Shown piece by piece: positions 1 through 4,423 of a stretch of DNA of 6,757 nt. The stretch covers positions 1 to 6,757 of the forward strand of contig CAKZVG010000124.1 in the NCBI GenBank assembly GCA_937921835.1, given 5' to 3'. The notes beneath the pieces were generated by a model. The model was not told the origin of the DNA and did no database searches. It saw nothing but the letters and a program-made list of their open reading frames with translations. How positions within the stretch are numbered: position 1 is the first letter of the stretch; each line of letters opens with the position of its first letter. The DNA is from an uncultured Bryobacteraceae bacterium (GTDB taxonomy: Bacteria; Acidobacteriota; Terriglobia; Bryobacterales; Bryobacteraceae). Position numbers and translations under genes: made by a program.

Positions 1-2
1 CC

Positions 3-992
3 GAGCGCCTGCTCGAGCGCGGCTACCGCGTGCGCGTGCTCGACAGCCTGATCTACGGCGATGAAGCGCTGCGGGCGGTGCGCGATCATCACAACTTCCG
101 CCTGCTGGTGGGCGACTGCCGCAACATCCAGGACGTGGTCAAGGCGGTGCGGGGCGTCGACTCCATCGTGCACCTGGCGGCCATCGTCGGCGATCCGGCC
201 TGCAACCAGGAGGCCGGCGCGGCGCTGGAGATCAACTACGCCGCCACGCGCATGTTGATCGAGGTCGCCAAGGGGAACGGAGTCGGCCGCTTCCTGTTCG
301 CCTCAAGCTGTAGCGTCTACGGCGCCACCGACGAGGAGATGGACGAGAACTCCGCCGTGCAGCCCATCTCGCTCTACGGCCGCACCAAGGTCGATTCCGA
401 GCAGGCGCTGCTGGCCGCCCGCGACGACGCCTTCCATCCCACCATCCTGCGTTACGCCACCGTGTTCGGACTCGGCTACCGCCCGCGCTTCGACCTGGTG
501 GTCAACCTGCTCACCGCCAAGGCGCGCCAGGAAGGTGTGATCACCATCTACAACGGCCAGCAATGGCGGCCGTTCCTTCACGTCCGCGACCTGGTGGAGG
601 CCACCGTGCGCGTGCTCGAGGCCCCGCTGCGCGCCGTCAGCGGCCAGATCTTCAACATCGGAGATACGCGCCTCAATCACACTCTGAGCGACGTCGCCCG
701 CATCATTCAGAACGCTTTTCCCGGAGTGCGCGTCGAGCACGTCGAGAACGCCGACCGGCGCAACTACCGCGTCAACTTCGGCAAGCTCGCCAGCCGCATT
801 GGTTTCGAGGCGCGCTACTCGCTCGATGACGGCATCGAAGAACTCAAGCGCGCCTTCGACCAGGGCCTCATCACCGATTACACCGACCTGCGTTACCACA
901 ATCAGCGTTATCTGAAAGCCCTGGGCAGCCCGGGCAACAAAGAGGAACTCGACAGCCTGATCATGGCCGCCTTCGCCAACCCGCGTTCCTGA
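3..992 (+). CDS. NAD-dependent nucleotide-sugar epimerase/dehydratase (extended SDR), 5' partial
   Basis: Cytoplasmic extended short-chain dehydrogenase that epimerises or dehydrates an NDP-sugar using bound NAD; the exact sugar cannot be read from the sequence. The frame is open to the window edge: the first codons read ERLLERGYRVRVLDSLIYGD, the segment that normally follows the N-terminal GxxGxxG loop, so that loop and the true start lie upstream. A GTG at 30 is in frame but is internal to the fold. Numbering from that GTG, VHLAAIVGDPACN (48-59) is the conserved strand-4 region, FASSCSVYG (90-98) holds the catalytic Ser/Thr region, and LYGRTK (115-120) holds the YxxxK pair Y116/K120. QWRPFLHVRDL (178-188) and GQIFNIG (205-211) are the usual C-terminal substrate-domain signatures. 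About 25-30 residues are missing from a family length near 340-350. Such genes usually sit in exopolysaccharide or O-antigen loci. The family call is firm; the substrate is unknown. Confidence 0.9.
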   Translation, partial: ERLLERGYRVRVLDSLIYGDEALRAVRDHHNFRLLVGDCRNIQDVVKAVRGVDSIVHLAAIVGDPACNQEAGAALEINYAATRMLIEVAKGNGVGRFLFASSCSVYGATDEEMDENSAVQPISLYGRTKVDSEQALLAARDDAFHPTILRYATVFGLGYRPRFDLVVNLLTAKARQEGVITIYNGQQWRPFLHVRDLVEATVRVLEAPLRAVSGQIFNIGDTRLNHTLSDVARIIQNAFPGVRVEHVENADRRNYRVNFGKLASRIGFEARYSLDDGIEELKRAFDQGLITDYTDLRYHNQRYLKALGSPGNKEELDSLIMAAFANPRS

Positions 993-1021
993 GAAGCCGC
1001 GCCGCCGCCAGCCTCCGCCGG

Positions 1022-1030
1022 TGATACCAT
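1022..1030 (+). promoter_or_regulatory. candidate extended -10 promoter element for the first sulfatase
   Basis: The sequence TGATACCAT fits the extended -10 pattern TGn-TAnnAT, with TACCAT at 1025-1030. It lies in the 49-base gap after the epimerase and ends 11 bases before the preferred ATG at 1042. No recognisable -35 hexamer sits 16-18 bases upstream, where the DNA is GC-only. If used, transcription would begin within a few bases of the ATG, giving a leaderless or nearly leaderless mRNA. This call comes from pattern only. Confidence 0.35.
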
Positions 1031-1044
1031 GGGCAGCGCCCATG
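1028..1044. repeat. perfect inverted repeat over the first sulfatase start codon
   Basis: CATGGGC (1028-1034), spacer AGC, GCCCATG (1038-1044): a perfect 7-bp inverted repeat with a 3-base loop. Its left arm overlaps the last three bases of the candidate -10 box and its right arm ends exactly with the preferred ATG (1042-1044). In RNA, if transcription starts upstream, it would form a GC-rich hairpin that hides the start codon. In DNA it could be an operator. No run of T follows, so it is not a terminator. Confidence 0.5.
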
Positions 1045-2484
1045 CCGAACGCGAAGATCTCCCGGCGCGGATTCCTGGCCTCCGCCGCGGCCGCGGGCGC
1101 GCAGAGCCGCCGCCCGAACCTCGTTCTCATCGTTACCGACAACCACGGCGCCTGGAGCCTGGGCTGCTACGGCAACCCGGACATCGCCACCCCGCGCATC
1201 GACCGCCTGGCAGAGGAAGGCGCGCTCTTCACCCGCGCCTTCGCCAACAACCCCGTCTGCTCCCCAACCCGCGCCAGCCTGCTCACTGGGCTGATGCCGT
1301 CGCAGCACGGCGTCCACCGCTACCTCGGCGCCGGCGGCGCGCAAACCGGACCCCGCGCCCGGTACACCCTCCAGGAGTTCGACACCCTTCCCCGGATCCT
1401 GGCCGGGGCCGGCTACGCCACCGGTCTTTGCGGCAAATGGCATCTCGGCGGCAATCTTCAGCCGCAGGACGGTTTTGAGTACTGGGTCACCATGCCGCAC
1501 GGCCACTCGCCCGGCTTCTATGACCAGGAGGTCATCGAGAACGGGCGGATCCGCCGCGAGCCCACCTACCTCACCGATTTCTGGACCGCGCACGCACGCG
1601 CCTTCCTTCGCCGGAACCGCTCCCGTCCCTTCTTCCTGATGCTCTCCTACAACGGCCCTTACGGCCTGGGCAGCGCCATGAAGGAACCCATCCGCAACCG
1701 TTACGCTGCCTACTACGCCAACCAGGACCTGGCCTCCATGCCGCGCGATACGCCCCATCCCTGGAACTTCCATTACGGCGGCTGGATGAAGGACATCGGA
1801 GTCCGGCGCAAGTACGCGGCCGAGGTTTCGGGCATCGACGACGGCGTCGGCCAGGTCCTGGACACGCTCGAAGAGGTGCGCGTGGCCGACGACACCATCG
1901 TCGTCCTGGTGGGCGACCAGGGGCTGGCCGCGGGCCACAGCGGTTTCTGGGGCATGGGCGATCACACCCGCCCGCTCACGGCCTTCGACTGGACCACCTG
2001 GATCCCGCTCATCGTGCGCCAGCCCGGCGCCGCCCGCGGCCTGCGCAGCGGCTTGCTGGTGAGCACCTACGACATTCTGCCCACCCTGCTCGATTGCCTC
2101 GGCCTGGGCGGGAGGATGCCCGCCAATCCGCCCTCGCCCGGCCGCAGCTTCGCCTCCGCCCTGCGGGGCGCGCCGCCCGAGGATTGGAACGACGCCGTGT
2201 TCTTCGAGTTCGAGAACGTCCGCTCGATCCGCACCGCCGAATGGAAGTACGTCGAGCGAATCCACCAGCAGCCCAACGAACTCTATCACCTCACCCGAGA
2301 CCCCGGCGAGCGGCTGAATCTCATCCATGATCCGGACTTCCGAAGCGCCGCCGCCAGCCTCCGCCAGCGCCTCCAGGCGTTCTTTGCGCGCTACGCCGAT
2401 CCGAAGTGGGACCTCTGGAAAGGCGGCCGGTCCAAGAGCGGGCTGATCACCGCCAAGCTCTTCGGCCTCACCATCGTCGAATGA
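1042..2484 (+). CDS. Tat-exported sulfatase (arylsulfatase/alkaline-phosphatase superfamily) with divergent sulfate-site residues
   Basis: Predicted 480-residue S1-type sulfatase that hydrolyses a sulfate ester outside the cytoplasm; the substrate is unknown. I chose ATG 1042 because it places SRRGFLA, a twin-arginine motif, at residues 7-13 of a short signal peptide; the in-frame GTG at 1021 would add seven residues. Neither start has a good Shine-Dalgarno. The core begins at PNLVLIVTDNHG (metal ligands D33, N34). PVCSPTRASLLTG (71-83) carries the Cys-type formylglycine site C73-x-P-x-R77. GKWHLG (131-136) supplies K132 and H134. VGDQG (290-294) supplies the second metal pair D292/Q293. The C-terminal LYHLTRDPGERLNL (414-427) is the usual sulfatase ending. 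Oddities: the HxPH sulfate-binding histidine region reads SYNGPYG (202-208), and the lysine expected after W-G reads WGMGDHTRP, with Met at 305. This may mark a subfamily rather than inactivation. The sulfatase fold is firm; activity is less certain. Confidence 0.88.
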   Translation: MPNAKISRRGFLASAAAAGAQSRRPNLVLIVTDNHGAWSLGCYGNPDIATPRIDRLAEEGALFTRAFANNPVCSPTRASLLTGLMPSQHGVHRYLGAGGAQTGPRARYTLQEFDTLPRILAGAGYATGLCGKWHLGGNLQPQDGFEYWVTMPHGHSPGFYDQEVIENGRIRREPTYLTDFWTAHARAFLRRNRSRPFFLMLSYNGPYGLGSAMKEPIRNRYAAYYANQDLASMPRDTPHPWNFHYGGWMKDIGVRRKYAAEVSGIDDGVGQVLDTLEEVRVADDTIVVLVGDQGLAAGHSGFWGMGDHTRPLTAFDWTTWIPLIVRQPGAARGLRSGLLVSTYDILPTLLDCLGLGGRMPANPPSPGRSFASALRGAPPEDWNDAVFFEFENVRSIRTAEWKYVERIHQQPNELYHLTRDPGERLNLIHDPDFRSAAASLRQRLQAFFARYADPKWDLWKGGRSKSGLITAKLFGLTIVE

Positions 2485-2494
2485 GCTTCCGGGC

Positions 2495-2507
2495 ATTCTG
2501 GTAGAAT
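2495..2507 (+). promoter_or_regulatory. extended -10 promoter inside a short inverted repeat, upstream of the second sulfatase
   Basis: TGGTAGAAT (2499-2507) matches TGn-TATAAT with one mismatch and is the best extended -10 in this gap. The same bases form a perfect inverted repeat, ATTCT (2495-2499), loop GGT, AGAAT (2503-2507), so a repressor could cover the -10. No good -35 is visible at the expected spacing, which fits an extended -10 promoter. A start near 2514 would give a leader of about 40 bases. This suggests that the second sulfatase is transcribed at least partly on its own. Confidence 0.4.
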
Positions 2508-2518
2508 CCTGGGAGCGC

Positions 2519-2560
2519 ATGCCACCGGCGCGCGCGCCAGAAAGGAGCCTATTTCAGTGA
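2519..2560 (+). other. possible 13-codon leader ORF overlapping the second sulfatase start
   Basis: An ATG at 2519 opens 13 codons (MPPARAPERSLFQ) and stops at TGA 2558-2560, which overlaps the GTG start at 2557 as GTGA. It begins just after GGGAG (2511-2515), with a short spacing of three bases. The overlap is the geometry seen in translational coupling. The ORF is short, has no recognisable attenuator peptide pattern, and contains the GC palindrome 2527-2538, so chance is quite likely. Confidence 0.15.
2541..2547 (+). promoter_or_regulatory. strong ribosome binding site deciding a GTG start
   Basis: AAAGGAG, nearly a full Shine-Dalgarno match, lies 9 bases before GTG 2557. It supports GTG 2557 as the true start of the second sulfatase, where no suitable ATG is available. 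It is the strongest ribosome binding site in the window. Confidence 0.8.
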
Positions 2561-4005
2561 TCGACCGGCGGAACTTTTTGACCGCGGCGGGCGCCGCCGC
2601 ACTCAGCGGCGCGAGGACCGCGCCCGCGCAAGCCAAACGCTGGAACTTCGTCTTCATCCTCACCGACGACCTGGGTTGGGCCGATCTCGGCTTCAACGGC
2701 AGCGACTTTTATGAAAGCCCCAACCTCGACCGCTTTTCCAAACAGGGCATGCGTTTCGACCAAAGCTACGCCGCCTGCCCCGTCTGCTCTCCCACCCGCG
2801 CCTCCATCATGACCGGCAAGTACCCGGCGCGGCTGCACCTCACCAACTTCATCCCCGGCACCTGGCGGCGCACCTACGCCCGGCTGATTCCGCCTGAATT
2901 CCGGCAGGATCTGCCGCTTGACGAGTCCACCATCCCGAAGGCGCTCAAGCCCGGCGGCTACCACAGCGCCCACATCGGCAAGTGGCACCTGGGAACCTCT
3001 CACACGCCCTCGCGGCAGGGATTCGACTTCGAGTTCAACACCAGCGGCCGCCATCTTTACCCCAACTGGAAGGTGAACGCGCCCCATCAGCCGCGCCCGG
3101 GCGAACACCGCTGGGAGCGGCTCACCTCGGAAGCGGAAGCTTTCCTGGAGAAGAACCGCGCGCAACCGTTCTTCCTCCATCTTTCCTACCACCTGCCGCA
3201 CATCCCGCTCGAATCACGGAAGGAACTGATCGAGAAGTACGAGGCCAAGCTCAACCAGCCCCGCTTCCGCGCCCGCAAGGACCTCACCACTCCCGCCCAG
3301 AACCACCCCGTCTACGCGGCCATGATCGAGAGCCTGGACACCTCGGTGGGACGGGTGCTCAGGAAGCTGGACGAAACCGGGCTGGCCGCCAACACGGTGG
3401 TGATCTTCACCTCCGACAACGGCGGGCTGTCCGCGCGGGAATACGAAGACCGTCCCACCACCTCCAACGCGCCGCTGCGCGAAGGCAAAGGTCACCTCTA
3501 TGACGGCGGCATCCGGACGCCGTTGCTCATCCGCTGGCCGGGAGTCACCAAGCCGGGCAGCGTCTGCGGGCAGGTGGTCTCCACCATCGACTTCTACCCC
3601 ACGCTGCTCGACATCGCCGGGCTTCCCGGACCCGCCGGACACCATCCCGACGGCGAGTCCATCACCCCGCTTCTCCGGCAGACCGGTACGCTGCGCCGCG
3701 ACGCCGTCTACTGGCACTACCCGCACTACAGCAACCAGGGAGGCGACCCCGGCGGCGCCGTGCGCCAGGGTGATTTCAAGCTGATCGAGTTCTACGAGGA
3801 CAACCACCTCGAACTGTACGACCTGCGGCGCGACCCGGGCGAGAAGAACAACCTAGCCTCGAAAATGCCGGAGAAAGCCGCCGCCATGCACAAACTGCTG
3901 CGCGCCTGGTTGAAGGAGACCAACGCTTCCATGCCTACGGTCAATCCGAAATACGATCCCAGGCGGTCGCAGGAGGGGCTGAGCTGGGTGAAGCCGCTCC
4001 CGTAG
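2557..4005 (+). CDS. Tat-exported sulfatase, canonical S1 active site
   Basis: 482-residue sulfatase, likely exported folded by Tat and acting on a sulfated sugar or other sulfate ester. GTG 2557 is fixed by AAAGGAG nine bases upstream. DRRNFLTA (3-10) is a twin-arginine motif, followed by an Ala-rich stretch with likely cleavage near APAQA (22-26). FVFILTDDLGWADLG (31-45) gives metal ligands D37/D38. PVCSPTRASIMTGKYPARL (75-93) carries the formylglycine cysteine C77 and R81. GKWHLG (141-146) gives K142/H144. SYHLPHIP (210-217) gives the His pair. FTSDNGG (284-290) gives D287/N288. LREGKGHLYDGGIRTPLLIR (307-326) includes the sulfate-binding lysine K311. The stretch HYPHYSNQGGDPGGAVRQGD (387-406) followed by LELYDLRRDPGE resembles SulfAtlas S1_16-like enzymes, some of which act on galactose or GalNAc sulfates; that subfamily call is from memory and tentative. 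All expected catalytic residues are present. It follows the divergent paralogue after a 72-base gap with its own promoter candidate. Confidence 0.95.
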   Translation: MIDRRNFLTAAGAAALSGARTAPAQAKRWNFVFILTDDLGWADLGFNGSDFYESPNLDRFSKQGMRFDQSYAACPVCSPTRASIMTGKYPARLHLTNFIPGTWRRTYARLIPPEFRQDLPLDESTIPKALKPGGYHSAHIGKWHLGTSHTPSRQGFDFEFNTSGRHLYPNWKVNAPHQPRPGEHRWERLTSEAEAFLEKNRAQPFFLHLSYHLPHIPLESRKELIEKYEAKLNQPRFRARKDLTTPAQNHPVYAAMIESLDTSVGRVLRKLDETGLAANTVVIFTSDNGGLSAREYEDRPTTSNAPLREGKGHLYDGGIRTPLLIRWPGVTKPGSVCGQVVSTIDFYPTLLDIAGLPGPAGHHPDGESITPLLRQTGTLRRDAVYWHYPHYSNQGGDPGGAVRQGDFKLIEFYEDNHLELYDLRRDPGEKNNLASKMPEKAAAMHKLLRAWLKETNASMPTVNPKYDPRRSQEGLSWVKPLP

Positions 4006-4054
4006 CCTGGCCGCCCGCCAGACGGAGCGGTCCGCGGCGCGCGCCGGGCGACGC

Positions 4055-4065
4055 TATCATGAGGG
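4055..4065 (+). promoter_or_regulatory. candidate -10 box and ribosome binding site of the small gene
   Basis: TATCAT (4055-4060) is a 5-of-6 match to the -10 consensus. GAGGG (4061-4065) lies 5 bases before ATG 4071. The two abut, so they cannot both serve one transcript: a start about 7 bases past the -10 would leave out the GAGGG. Either the gene is transcribed from farther upstream and the GAGGG is used, or the mRNA is nearly leaderless. The GAGGG is the reason to prefer ATG 4071 over the in-frame ATG at 4059. Confidence 0.35.
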
Positions 4066-4070
4066 CAACC

Positions 4071-4334
4071 ATGCGGCGCGATCCCGATTACTTCGGCGAC
4101 CAGGAACTGGCGCTCATCTACATCGCCAAACGGCTGAAAGAGGCCCTGGCGCTCGAAGCGCTGCTAACCAACCGCGGATACGACTACCTAGTCGAGGCGG
4201 ACCGCTACCGCGGCGGCTTCATCTTCCAAACCGAGCGCGTTGGGGCCTTCTTTTATGTGGCGCCGCGCCTGGAGAGGGACGCCCGCGCGCTGCTCGAGCA
4301 GAACGGTTACCGCCCTTACCAACCGTTCTGGTGA
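4071..4334 (+). CDS. small protein of unknown function, DUF2007-like
   Basis: 87 residues, no signal peptide and no membrane segment, so probably cytoplasmic. I do not recognise a named gene. The order is a short charged N-terminus (MRRDPDYFGDQE), a strand (LALIYIAK, 13-20), a helix (RLKEALALEALLTNRG, 21-36), a strand pair (YDYLVEADRYRGGF, then AFFYVAPR, 59-66), a second helix (LERDARALLEQNG, 67-79) and an aromatic tail (YRPYQPFW). A strand, a helix ending in a 'which residue, which paralogue' type segment (EALLTNRGYDYLVE), and a closing helix is the layout of DUF2007, a small ferredoxin-like domain annotated as putative signal transducing; function there is also unproven. ATG 4071 is preferred for its GAGGG; ATG 4059 would add four residues. 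It sits alone between the sulfatases and the receptor, with gaps of 65 and 89 bases. The reading frame is convincing; the family is a guess. Confidence 0.75.
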   Translation: MRRDPDYFGDQELALIYIAKRLKEALALEALLTNRGYDYLVEADRYRGGFIFQTERVGAFFYVAPRLERDARALLEQNGYRPYQPFW

Positions 4335-4363
4335 ACTCTCCGCGCCGCGCACCCGCATCGGGC

Positions 4364-4392
4364 TTGCAGCATCTTGTGAGTTTCACTAAAAT
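4364..4392 (+). promoter_or_regulatory. sigma-70-type promoter of the TonB-dependent receptor
   Basis: TTGCAG (4364-4369), a 17-base spacer and TAAAAT (4387-4392) form the best two-box promoter in the window. It lies in the 89-base gap before the receptor, predicts a transcript start near 4399 and leaves a leader of about 25 bases carrying the ribosome binding site. The surrounding stretch is clearly more AT-rich than the rest of the window. Confidence 0.6.
4376..4386. repeat. short inverted repeat in the receptor promoter spacer
   Basis: GTGA (4376-4379), loop GTT, TCAC (4383-4386): perfect 4-bp arms lying between the -35 and -10 boxes and touching the -10. A regulator could bind here, but a repeat this short is easily due to chance. 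Confidence 0.15.
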
Positions 4393-4410
4393 CTGAATGT
4401 CTCGCAGAGC

Positions 4411-4416
4411 AGGGAG
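4411..4416 (+). promoter_or_regulatory. ribosome binding site of the receptor
   Basis: AGGGAG lies 7 bases before ATG 4424. It decides between ATG 4424 and the in-frame ATG at 4397, which has no such site and lies at or before the predicted transcript start. Confidence 0.75.
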
Positions 4417-4423
4417 CAAGCCG

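Noticed and set aside
303..1142. 279-codon - strand frame across the epimerase end and first sulfatase start
   Set aside because: It covers two convincing + strand genes and its translation has no recognisable domain.
961..2520. 519-codon open frame on the - strand
   Set aside because: It lies wholly opposite the first sulfatase, has Gly/Ala/Val/Arg-rich low-complexity translation with no known motif, and is the usual antisense shadow of a GC-rich gene.
2554..3807. Two - strand frames of 215 and 197 codons opposite the second sulfatase
   Set aside because: Antisense shadows of a well-supported gene; no motif and no ribosome binding site seen.
4036..4045. GGCGCGCGCC palindrome after the second sulfatase as an intrinsic terminator
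   Set aside because: It is a self-complementary 10-mer with no loop to spare and no T run after it, so it does not fit a terminator.
4397..4423. Upstream in-frame ATG 4397 as the receptor start
   Set aside because: It lies at or before the predicted transcript start, has no ribosome binding site, and would put nine extra residues ahead of a clean Sec signal peptide; ATG 4424 has AGGGAG at good spacing.
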